Origin: an archaeon
GTDB lineage: Archaea > Nanobdellota > Nanobdellia > Woesearchaeales > JAHJEM01
Direction: 5' to 3'
Assembly (NCBI GenBank): GCA_020057445.1
Contig: JAGVFV010000187.1
Span: 1 to 7,274 of the forward strand
DNA length: 7,274 bases
Positions 1 to 6,824 of this stretch are shown here, piece after piece. The translations under genes and the position numbers were made by a program. The notes beneath the pieces were generated by a model. That model did not search any database. It saw only the letters and a list, made by a program, of their open reading frames with translations, and had not been told where the DNA came from. Each line of letters opens with the position of its first letter. Within the stretch, counting starts at the first letter, position 1.

Positions 1-2118
1 AGAGCCTGCCTGATTGGTGACTTCAGTCCTATCGACCAGACCGCGCTTATATTCCCGCGACGAAAGGTATGAATCATATTCTGCAGACCATCCACCACTA
101 ATCGGATCAGTGTGCCAGTTTCGCTCATTCTCAAATCCATCGTCTTTGACACTTGTGTAATATGTCTTGGTTGTTCCATATCCTGAAAGAGTTTCAGAAA
201 CCCAGGCATATCCAACATAATCCGGTCCTTGGCCTGATAGTTTTTTCCAATTACTAAAGAATCTGAAGTAGGGAACCAGATCTCTGACCGCAGATCCCTC
301 TCCGTACGAGTATGCCTTGGTGACCACATTATTCAAGCCATCATTGACAGTAATATCCTTCACCCGGATTCCTCCTCCCTTTATCGGAGATGTTATCGAG
401 ACCGGAGTGATAAGATCACGTCCACCAGTCCCATCATTCGGAATCCAATTGACTGGGCGCTTGTCCTGAAGATTTGCACCGCTAGGCCCGTACCATGCAT
501 TATCGCTGTATTTATTCGAAACATAAGTATATTGGTCGTTTTCATACGTGTATGAAATGCTTCCACCAGTGGGGTAATCGACTTTTGTCAATGACCATGC
601 GCTCGCATAAGGTCTTCCTGATTCTTCCCCAGCAGAATAATCATCTTGGTCGAGGACGTGCTTGATTCCACAATAGAAGCAAGTGACCGGATGGGCCTGG
701 CAATTTGCCCATGCACAGACGCTGTTTCCTTCAGCTGAAGACCACCAGTTGAAGTTCACTCCATTATTTGCGACTTTGCCATTATAGAAATCCCACATAT
801 CCCTTGCAAAATACTGGTAATCAGGGTTATACCCATAGGTAAACTTTGTTGAAGGAATGCTGGTCAATCCATCACTTCCCTTATTTTTCACTTCCATTAA
901 TGTCAATTTTCCTCTTCCTGCTCGTTCGCTTCCTTTTGCAAGCTCATAAGAAAGGCCATAACCCGGATTCTGGGCGTACGTCAAATCGACTTCAGATACA
1001 AGAGTTTCAGCAGCAGCGAGTTTGCTCTTGAGCTGAATCTTATCTAAATAGGGAACGATTTGGTTCAAATCATCTTTCAGGTCAGGCCGATCTGTCGCGC
1101 GAATGAAATATGCTTTACTCGTCTGTGTTTCAATGGTGTTGATATATACTTTTTCTGTCTCAACAGTGTATTTGGAGAAATAGAATAAGAATCCGAAATA
1201 CCATGCATCATTGCGGACATCCAAACCTGCAAAATCTCCAAGCGATAAATCATATGCTGGCGGATTAGTACCATGCAAAATTTCTGCCGGATATTGGGAA
1301 ATGCGAGGATAGGTGTACTTGTATTTTGCAGCCCCTAATGGATTCACATAATCAAACTTGATCCAGGATCCATGATTGTCATCGTATGAATCTGAAGATC
1401 GCATCTCTGTCAGGTACCATGCATATGCATAATCGCAAGATTCATCATCATCAGTGCCCATTGGCGCATCTTCAATAATATTTTGATGCGCGGCATTGTA
1501 TTTGGCTCCTTTTGCAACAGTATTCGCCCCAGGAATAACTCTTGTCTTTACAGCTCTTCCAAATCTATATAGCGTTCCGTCTTCTGTAATGACTTCCCAG
1601 CTCGTTATCTGACCGCCAACAAAAGTGGGAGTCACTTTCAGATTTCTCCAATTAGCGAGGTTCCAATTCGTCTTTGTGTTGTCAACTATCAGTTTTCCTC
1701 CGATTCCGGGAGCTGAAATGGAATAATAGTCCTGATCCATATAATCTTCTGCATCGTTTCCTGCATCATTCAACCATCCATATTTTCCACCGCAATTGTT
1801 ATAATCATCAGGAACATTTACAACCGAGCGAGTAATTGCGCCTACTCCCAAATCCCAGCCTAAACCGACCCACGAGGCTTCTTCATCCATACGAATCCCA
1901 GGACTATAACTTAATGTCAATGGATAATTTAATCCATTCATTCCAGGAACGGTAAGCAAGGGGACGCTTAAAGAAATATCACCAGTATAACCTGGCGAGG
2001 AAGCCCCAACTTTTGAAAATGAAGCAGCTTCGGGAGCGCTATTTCCTTCCCCAAACACGAGTGGGATGCTGACGATAACAAACAACAATAGTGCAGATAT
2101 TAGGTTTGTGGTTTTCAT
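1..2118 (-). CDS. SpvB/RHS-type large secreted protein (shell gene), 3' part outside window
   Basis: Reading the minus strand from ATG at 2118 gives 706 codons without a stop to the window edge, so the gene is 3'-truncated here. Residues 1-24 form a signal peptide (MKTTNLISALLLFVIVSIPL, then VFGE). Residues 47-97 match the opening domain of Bacteroidota-style SpvB/RHS (YD-repeat) proteins: GDISLSVPLLTVPG, YPLTLSYSPGIRMDEEASW, VGLGWDLGVGAITRS. Later parts fit the same family, such as LTKVDYPTGGSISYTYE near 510-526. Four cysteines lie close together (468, 473, 480, 483). No RHS core is reached before the edge. In-frame TAA at 2158-2160 closes the frame upstream, so this ATG is the first possible one. 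Core-1 ends 34 bases upstream, suggesting co-transcription; no clear Shine-Dalgarno is seen. GC is only about 40% in sampled lines. Probable role, from the family: beta-strand shell of a secreted or surface RHS/Tc-like protein. The reading frame is certain; the function is inferred. Confidence 0.85.
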   Translation of the reverse strand, partial: MKTTNLISALLLFVIVSIPLVFGEGNSAPEAASFSKVGASSPGYTGDISLSVPLLTVPGMNGLNYPLTLSYSPGIRMDEEASWVGLGWDLGVGAITRSVVNVPDDYNNCGGKYGWLNDAGNDAEDYMDQDYYSISAPGIGGKLIVDNTKTNWNLANWRNLKVTPTFVGGQITSWEVITEDGTLYRFGRAVKTRVIPGANTVAKGAKYNAAHQNIIEDAPMGTDDDESCDYAYAWYLTEMRSSDSYDDNHGSWIKFDYVNPLGAAKYKYTYPRISQYPAEILHGTNPPAYDLSLGDFAGLDVRNDAWYFGFLFYFSKYTVETEKVYINTIETQTSKAYFIRATDRPDLKDDLNQIVPYLDKIQLKSKLAAAETLVSEVDLTYAQNPGYGLSYELAKGSERAGRGKLTLMEVKNKGSDGLTSIPSTKFTYGYNPDYQYFARDMWDFYNGKVANNGVNFNWWSSAEGNSVCAWANCQAHPVTCFYCGIKHVLDQDDYSAGEESGRPYASAWSLTKVDYPTGGSISYTYENDQYTYVSNKYSDNAWYGPSGANLQDKRPVNWIPNDGTGGRDLITPVSITSPIKGGGIRVKDITVNDGLNNVVTKAYSYGEGSAVRDLVPYFRFFSNWKKLSGQGPDYVGYAWVSETLSGYGTTKTYYTSVKDDGFENERNWHTDPISGGWSAEYDSYLSSREYKRGLVDRTEVTNQAGS

Positions 2119-2152
2119 TTTTTTCAGCCATGATTTAATTTTATTCTCATCG

Positions 2153-3568
2153 TTAATTTATTCGTACTCCCGCAGCAGCACTTACTCCTGAACCATCATT
2201 CCAAGAAGGTTGAATAAATGCGGCAGTATTTGCAGGAAGAGGACCATATCCCTTTGGAGTTTGAACACTCGCATATGCACCCACTGAGCCATCATAAGTG
2301 ACAGCTCCTGACATTCTCCAACTATTCACATAAGGATTGACACCAGATCTTATCCCTGCGCTTCCGCTAAATTGCGGCCTGGAAATAAATCGTGTTGATT
2401 GAGAGCCTGATTTTCCCATTAGGGGATCAGAAAATGAAGTTTTTCCAATGGTGCGGGAATATTGAACATTCGCGCCACCAGTGACTGCAAGATTTTTTCC
2501 AACTCCCCTTTGGGCATAAAGTGAAAGTCCTGCAGCTTGAGAGGTATAATCTCCAGATGCAGTTGGACTTATTGCGGGTTGATATGGGTTCGTCTGACTG
2601 CTTTGTCCTTTCCAATTGAATCCTGATCTCACTGGAGCAGTATAGCTTCCCGTTGTTTCAACTAGTGTGCCAAGCATTGAAAATTGTTGTGAAACAGATA
2701 CGCCGACTCTCATACCGGTTCCTTGAGTCACCCCTAGACCGCTTACTACCCCCGTATTTCCTTCGTTTCTCAAAGGAGTCTGTCCTTCTGTATTCTTATT
2801 ATCTGGATCATGCGCAGAATTTGAGGAGATGTCAATTCCTAATCCAATTCCTTTCCCGATGTTATAATCTAGCCCTATTTGGCCGACACCATAAGTTCCA
2901 TCCGACCTGAAACTCATGCTTATTGCTGCATCATTTTGTTCCTGGTTTCGTTGAATATCTGCATTGACCGGATCATATTTCACTGGTGCATCATCCATCC
3001 CCGTCGGGTCCACGAATTTCATCGGATTATCCGCCCCATACGCGTAATTCGTCCCTGTCCTCGTTATCGGGTCCACGCTCGTGAACCTTCCCGTCCTTGG
3101 ATCCATGTACCTCGCACCGAAATAGTATTTGGAATCGTCCAGTTCCTTCCCTGTGAACAAATACTTCGGCTTTGAAGAAGCATAGCTCTGCAATGACAAT
3201 GTCTTTCCGTACGGGTATGACACCGACTTGCTCTGCATCGTCCCTGCCGCATTCGTCGACATCCTATTCGATGATAAGAAGTCCTGCATGTAGTACGTTG
3301 TCTCGGAGTTCTTGATGCTTGCGATGAGGCCTCCAGAATAGACGTACATGGTCTGTCCTGCGACAGTGAGCGGAAGCGGAGGGCTGCTGGCGCCGCCTGA
3401 AGCTGCATCCCCTCCAAGGGGGGCTATTGCACGCCCGACAGTCGCTTTTGATCCAATCGATGTACCCAACACTTTCCCCTCCAATAGGAAGCTTGCCATG
3501 AACATGATGGCGACGATAGCTACTGCAGTTATGATGACTAATAGCGCTAACCCTTCCCTCTTTGCCAT
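2153..3568 (-). CDS. Membrane-anchored mini-RHS protein with glycine-rich beta-type tip (core-1)
   Basis: The 471-residue protein starts MAKREGLALLV. Residues 7-29 are a hydrophobic helix; R-E-G before it resembles an archaeal class III (pilin-type) cleavage site after G6. A small-residue linker (about 36-69) leads to the RHS core at 70-190: one terminal repeat (GGLIASIKNSETTYYMQDFL, then SYPYGK at 117-122), FTGKELDDSKYYFGARYMDP, GRFTSVDP and the closing VDPTG (186-190). The last position of the usual DPxGL motif is M instead of L. Residues 191-471 are not a toxin family I recognise: they are glycine- and serine-rich with alternating strands (GIGLGIDISSN, MRVGVSVSQQF, LAVTGGANVQYSR, VGAYASVQTPKG) ending in GVRIN, as in beta-barrel or beta-sheet proteins. 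GTG (3583) and ATG (3577) are alternative starts, but the TATA box at 3595-3602 places transcription start near 3571, favouring ATG 3568. GC falls from about 54% in the core to about 45% in the tip. Confidence 0.88.
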   Translation of the reverse strand: MAKREGLALLVIITAVAIVAIMFMASFLLEGKVLGTSIGSKATVGRAIAPLGGDAASGGASSPPLPLTVAGQTMYVYSGGLIASIKNSETTYYMQDFLSSNRMSTNAAGTMQSKSVSYPYGKTLSLQSYASSKPKYLFTGKELDDSKYYFGARYMDPRTGRFTSVDPITRTGTNYAYGADNPMKFVDPTGMDDAPVKYDPVNADIQRNQEQNDAAISMSFRSDGTYGVGQIGLDYNIGKGIGLGIDISSNSAHDPDNKNTEGQTPLRNEGNTGVVSGLGVTQGTGMRVGVSVSQQFSMLGTLVETTGSYTAPVRSGFNWKGQSSQTNPYQPAISPTASGDYTSQAAGLSLYAQRGVGKNLAVTGGANVQYSRTIGKTSFSDPLMGKSGSQSTRFISRPQFSGSAGIRSGVNPYVNSWRMSGAVTYDGSVGAYASVQTPKGYGPLPANTAAFIQPSWNDGSGVSAAAGVRIN

Positions 3569-3594
3569 TCTTGGCATTTCCACTTGATTTCTGA

Positions 3595-3602
3595 TTTATA
3601 AA
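3595..3602 (-). promoter_or_regulatory. TATA box of core-1
   Basis: The minus strand reads TTTATAAA, preceded by the purine-containing CGGAATA that could serve as BRE. The box centre is about 30 bases from ATG 3568, consistent with a leaderless or nearly leaderless transcript. The symmetric core (atttataaat) could in principle work in both directions, but no gene starts at the matching distance on the plus strand. Confidence 0.65.
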
Positions 3603-3821
3603 TATTCCGATTAAAACTGCGGATTCCTGCACTCCGCGGCCTCTAGAGCAAGAGCAAGCCGGCAAAAACAAAGAAAACAACGGATCTGCCAAGCCGGACC
3701 GCAAAATAGTAATCCAACTCGTGATTGCCCTCTGCAATCGCGTCTTCATTTCTTCCAGAACAGTTCTTTGCTTTTTCAGAATTGCACAGAACCTATAAAA
3801 TGCAGGTGACGGAGCACTATC

Positions 3822-3829
3822 TTTATAAA
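3822..3829 (+). promoter_or_regulatory. TATA box of core-2
   Basis: The sequence TTTATAAA is centred about 28 bases before ATG 3854. This fits an archaeal leaderless promoter and argues against the longer reading frame beginning at 3725, whose first 43 codons would lie upstream of or across this box. Confidence 0.7.
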
Positions 3830-3853
3830 TTACTACTGCTTAACAGTGGCAAA

Positions 3854-5722
3854 ATGCACGTTGGGGACGTACATAAGAGAGGACTAGTTTTCTTAGCAAT
3901 CATCATGGCAGTCCTTGCCTGCATTCTTGCCGCTGAGGGAAAGGTCAGCAAAGATAAGATGCCAACGACGGATTCGACACTCCAAAACGCAGCTTTCCCA
4001 GACACGAAGGATGTCCTTCTTCCTCCACTGGCAACGCCTAACATGACAGCGCCAGACAATACTTCTGACGGACAGCCAACGAAAGACAGCATACAGACAG
4101 AATTAAAGGCAAGCGATGACATCACCAAAGCGAGCGGCAGGCAGCTCCTCCCTGCTTCCGACGAGACCGCCCGCCAACCCACAGAAACAGCGCCAAACAC
4201 CAAAGAAGAGCCTATCACAGAAGACATCATCACAGGCGCAGTCATCCTCCCTGAAGAGATGACGGCAATCAGCGACGATAATCTTACCGAAGCCATCACC
4301 ACAGAGATCGACGAGACAGAAATAAATATCACTGAGATCAATGATACAGAAATAAATGAGTCAGACCTGAACACGACAGTAATAAATGAAACAGAAATGA
4401 ACATCACAGAAATAAACGAGACAGAACTGAATATGACAGAGATAAACGAGACAGTGATCAACATAACCGAGAACATCACAGAAAACATCACACTCATAGT
4501 CAACATCACCGAGAACATCACGGTCAACATCACGGAAAACATGACCAACCAGACTCCTCTTCGGTCTGGCGATCATCAGAGCATCAACATCATCGTCAAC
4601 GGAAGGATCATGGCAACACTCACCGGAAGCCAGACGGTTTATTATCTTGACGATACCATCGGATCAGTGCAAAAGACCCTGAATGACAAAGGAGAGATCA
4701 CGAGCAGATCAACATTCTATCCGTATGGAAAGATCCTCTCGAGAAACAGCCTCTCGACAGGGGATCCCGCCTACGGCTTTGCAGGGAAGGAAGAGGACGG
4801 ATCCCTCTCCTATTTTGGCGCGCGCTACCTCATATCCTCCATTGGCCAGTTCGCATCGACAGACCCGATCATGCACGGCAGCCAGACAAGCTATTCCTAT
4901 GCAGACGACAATCCGCTTCGGCTCGTCGATCCGACAGGAAAAGACGCAGAACCCACCGCATTTCCAGGACCGTACGCATCAGACAGCCCACAGATGATAT
5001 CATACCAGGCAGACCTCCTCACCTATCAGGCGCAGCACGGGCAAGCGCAGGACTTCCGAAGGACACAGGCACAGCTTGGAGACACGCTTGGCGTCACCCT
5101 GCCGCGGGTCATCGGACACCTGGACAATCCTTCGCTTGTGAGCGATCTCCAAGAGGCATCATCCCTTTCCGGCATCTCAGAGCCCATGATCTTTGCCACA
5201 GCTGCGCAGGAAGGAGGAGCAGCCTTTGTCCGCAATTACCAATCAGACAGCCTCATCACCACACGGGCAATAGGCATGGACTCATACTGGGCAGACAGGC
5301 CGCGGCTTGAAGACCAGGGAATCCCGACGAGCAGCGACTCTGTCGGCACGTGGACAAATGAAGGAGGAATGCCATCTACAGTCACACGGCTCTCCATGCG
5401 CCAGGCGCTCCTTGGCACGGCGGGCATGCTTGCCATGCGAAGGGAGGCATTGAACGAGCATACAGACCGCTATGGCATCACCCTCAATCCTCTCGAGACA
5501 AACTATTATAATTATGTGTATTACAATGTCGGGACTGGATTTCGTAATCCCACCGGCCGACTCGCAGGGCAGGGCATCCTTCGCACAGGAGGAATCAACT
5601 CAGTCTATGCGAACACGCGGGCGCAGACAGACAGGGTCAACATCAACGCAGGACATGTCGCAGGGAACGCAGCCCTCATCGACCACCTCGGCTGGTTCGC
5701 ACCACAAACACCACAACCATGA
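3854..5722 (+). CDS. Membrane-anchored, N-glycosylated mini-RHS protein with lysozyme-like tip (core-2)
   Basis: The 622-residue protein starts MHVGDVHKRGLVFLAIIMAV. Residues 10-27 are a hydrophobic helix preceded by K-R-G, resembling an archaeal class III signal, and followed by EGKV as in core-1. Residues 30-157 are a Thr/Asp/Glu-rich linker. Residues 158-234 hold 17 N-X-S/T sequons (NIT, NET, NMT and others), probably a heavily N-glycosylated stalk outside the cell. The RHS core follows (244-362): one repeat, FYPYGKILS, FAGKEEDGSLSYFGARY (YFGARY 320-325) and VDPTG ending at 362. The usual D-P-x-x-G-R-F is degraded here to ISSIGQF. The tip (363-622) resembles lysozyme-fold lytic transglycosylases: MIFATAAQEGG with candidate catalytic Glu453, AIGM (472-475), LGTAGMLAMRREALNEHTDR (520-539) and YNVGTG (557-562), the counterpart of AYNAGPG. 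Spacing from Glu453 to YN is wider than usual. Wall hydrolysis is inferred; the target polymer is unknown. Confidence 0.9.
   Translation: MHVGDVHKRGLVFLAIIMAVLACILAAEGKVSKDKMPTTDSTLQNAAFPDTKDVLLPPLATPNMTAPDNTSDGQPTKDSIQTELKASDDITKASGRQLLPASDETARQPTETAPNTKEEPITEDIITGAVILPEEMTAISDDNLTEAITTEIDETEINITEINDTEINESDLNTTVINETEMNITEINETELNMTEINETVINITENITENITLIVNITENITVNITENMTNQTPLRSGDHQSINIIVNGRIMATLTGSQTVYYLDDTIGSVQKTLNDKGEITSRSTFYPYGKILSRNSLSTGDPAYGFAGKEEDGSLSYFGARYLISSIGQFASTDPIMHGSQTSYSYADDNPLRLVDPTGKDAEPTAFPGPYASDSPQMISYQADLLTYQAQHGQAQDFRRTQAQLGDTLGVTLPRVIGHLDNPSLVSDLQEASSLSGISEPMIFATAAQEGGAAFVRNYQSDSLITTRAIGMDSYWADRPRLEDQGIPTSSDSVGTWTNEGGMPSTVTRLSMRQALLGTAGMLAMRREALNEHTDRYGITLNPLETNYYNYVYYNVGTGFRNPTGRLAGQGILRTGGINSVYANTRAQTDRVNINAGHVAGNAALIDHLGWFAPQTPQP
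4316..4543 (+). repeat. Degenerate 15-bp then 12-bp tandem repeat encoding the sequon stalk
   Basis: Ten 15-base units (4316-4465) follow the pattern aca-gaa-ata-aay-nnn, translated T-E-I-N-x. They pass into shorter units (4466-4543) of mostly 12 bases, acc-gag-aac-atc, translated T-E-N-I, with one 18-base variant at 4490. Every unit keeps the register that makes an N-X-S/T sequon, while synonymous positions vary, so selection seems to act on the protein. The array stays in frame inside core-2. Confidence 0.9.
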
Positions 5723-5767
5723 AAAACAACAAAATTTACTACTATAAAAGGATAAAAAATGGAAATA

Positions 5768-5775
5768 TTTAAAAG
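5768..5775 (+). promoter_or_regulatory. TATA box of the lipoprotein gene
   Basis: The sequence TTTAAAAG, preceded by ggaaata as a possible BRE, is centred about 26 bases before ATG 5798. It implies a leaderless start there and separate transcription from core-2, whose stop lies about 45 bases before the box. Confidence 0.7.
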
Positions 5776-5797
5776 GGAAGACATCCTCCATCCTAAG

Positions 5798-6742
5798 ATG
5801 AGACGAATAGCGACAGTAGCGCTCGCGCTTGGCATAGCAATCGGAGGCTGCGCTGCAAAGAAAGAGGCCACAGCGGACAAGCTTAGCCACGCTCCTTCTC
5901 TCGAAGAAGTCATCAAGAGCCCAAGACACATCGCTTACGATCCTCTCCCCTCATTCGCAGGACAGGAAACCTATGGCCCGACAGACTGGGCAAGAATCCA
6001 CGAAGGACTCGAGCTTTCCCGAACACCAGTCTACCAGGACACGACACTCGTCGACGTCATCACCGCAGTACGAATCGACCCTGCAAAGTACGGCTTTCGC
6101 GTCTTTTCCACCTACAGCGGGAAAGAACAGCTCGAGACCCACAGCATAGACAACTGGCTACAGCGCGCGACAGGGCCTGACGGCGAACCCATCCAAGCAT
6201 TATTCTCAGGAGTAGAGACCAACCAGCCGTACGGCGACCCGGCATTTGGCATCATCCAGGACGGGCAGAAGAAAGGAACAAACGGCAGGGAATTCACACT
6301 GACAGGATTATTCCTTGCAGAGCCAAAAGACAAATCGCTTCCGCTTGCCACTATCATTAATGCAAGCATCGATACGTCCATTGCGGAAAATTACTCGCAA
6401 GGAGTCGAATCTCTCCTCATCATCGGCAAGGGAATTCCGACACGATTGACCACAATCCGATCAAACCACATCGCCCTGGGAAATGATGCTGACGGCAAGA
6501 TCATCGTCGCCGCATCAGAAGGGGGAAACTTCACCTACTCAGGATTCGCCCACGCGCTCACAGAACTTCCGCTCAGATTAGAGAACGGCATCTACCTTGA
6601 AAGCGGAAGGGACGTGCACCTGGCGCTCCCCGGAACATACACTCTTTCCGGAGCGTACAATACCGCAAGCCCGAAGGACCCCACTGCAAGAAAAGGAGAA
6701 AGCAAGCTCGTCTCGTCGGCAATCGGGATCTACGAACGATAA
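5798..6742 (+). CDS. Lipoprotein with YigE/NAGPA-like (phosphodiester glycosidase-type) domain
   Basis: The 314-residue protein starts MRRIATVALALGIAIGGC, a lipoprotein signal with lipobox I-G-G-C (Cys18), so mature protein is probably lipid-anchored outside the membrane. The body resembles the YigE (DUF2233) / NAGPA fold, PF09992: VITAVRIDPAKYGFRVFS (87-104), ALFSGVE (134-140) where the family has NAGMF or NGGFF, GIIQDGQKKG (151-160), SQGVESLLIIGKGIP (200-214), IALGNDADGKIIVAASEGG (225-243), then SGFAHALTELP and NGIYLESGRDVHLAL (263-277) where the family has ALxLDGG. Both loss of the glycine-rich NLDGG motif and of N-G-G-F-F suggest altered or absent activity. A longer frame from 5759 exists, but the TATA box and lipobox both support ATG 5798. 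It lies 75 bases after core-2 and 82 before core-3. Role is unknown: an enzyme on surface glycans, a scaffold, or a protector against the core-2 tip are possible. The family assignment was made by eye. Confidence 0.85.
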   Translation: MRRIATVALALGIAIGGCAAKKEATADKLSHAPSLEEVIKSPRHIAYDPLPSFAGQETYGPTDWARIHEGLELSRTPVYQDTTLVDVITAVRIDPAKYGFRVFSTYSGKEQLETHSIDNWLQRATGPDGEPIQALFSGVETNQPYGDPAFGIIQDGQKKGTNGREFTLTGLFLAEPKDKSLPLATIINASIDTSIAENYSQGVESLLIIGKGIPTRLTTIRSNHIALGNDADGKIIVAASEGGNFTYSGFAHALTELPLRLENGIYLESGRDVHLALPGTYTLSGAYNTASPKDPTARKGESKLVSSAIGIYER

Positions 6743-6793
6743 TATGCCTTTTCCTATCGACACGGCAACGACGAAATATCTCCGATAAGAAAT

Positions 6794-6801
6794 TTTAAAT
6801 A
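6794..6801 (+). promoter_or_regulatory. TATA box of core-3
   Basis: The sequence TTTAAATA, preceded by gataagaaa as a possible BRE, is centred about 27 bases before ATG 6825, consistent with a leaderless transcript. Confidence 0.7.
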
Positions 6802-6824
6802 GTCCCATATCCAAAAAACCAGGA

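Larger units (their letters stand above)
3569..3853. other. Divergent intergenic region between core-1 and core-2
   Basis: No gene is supported in these 285 bases. Besides the two TATA boxes, it holds two adjacent palindromes, ccgcgg (3634-3639) and ctctagag (3641-3648), and a weak hairpin gcgga (3619-3623) / tccgc (3633-3637) with a 9-base loop. The word aagccgg occurs twice (near 3656 and 3690). These could be operator half-sites for the divergent pair, but nothing shows that they are. A second TATA-like string, ctataaaa, lies at 3793-3800, too far from the chosen start of core-2 to set it. Confidence 0.5.

Noticed and set aside
846..1274. Short open frames on both strands (846-1031 plus, 1077-1274 minus)
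   Set aside because: They lie inside the uninterrupted 706-codon frame of the shell gene, which has clear family motifs across this stretch.
2653..3749. Open frames of 79 to 161 codons overlapping core-1 on both strands
   Set aside because: They overlap the core-1 frame, show low-complexity arginine- or cysteine-rich translations and have no promoter at the expected distance.
3725..3853. N-terminal extension of core-2 by 43 residues
   Set aside because: The TATA box at 3822-3829 lies within it, and the extension would put the hydrophobic anchor about 50 residues in, unlike its relatives.
4316..4543. CRISPR array or non-coding satellite
   Set aside because: Units are 12-18 bases, contiguous with no spacers, degenerate, and kept in frame inside core-2.
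3823..4548. A 241-codon open frame on the minus strand opposite core-2, with a striking Met/Val/Ser/Phe repeat
   Set aside because: It is the antisense reading of the sequon-stalk repeat; the repetitive codons remove stops on both strands. The plus frame has the promoter, anchor, core and tip.
5723..5797. Terminator after core-2
   Set aside because: The stretch is A-rich with no hairpin and no strong T-run on the coding strand; it can be explained as promoter DNA for the lipoprotein gene.
5600..5931. Two overlapping open frames of about 108 codons on the minus strand
   Set aside because: They cross the end of core-2 and the start of the lipoprotein gene in shadow frames and have no recognisable features.
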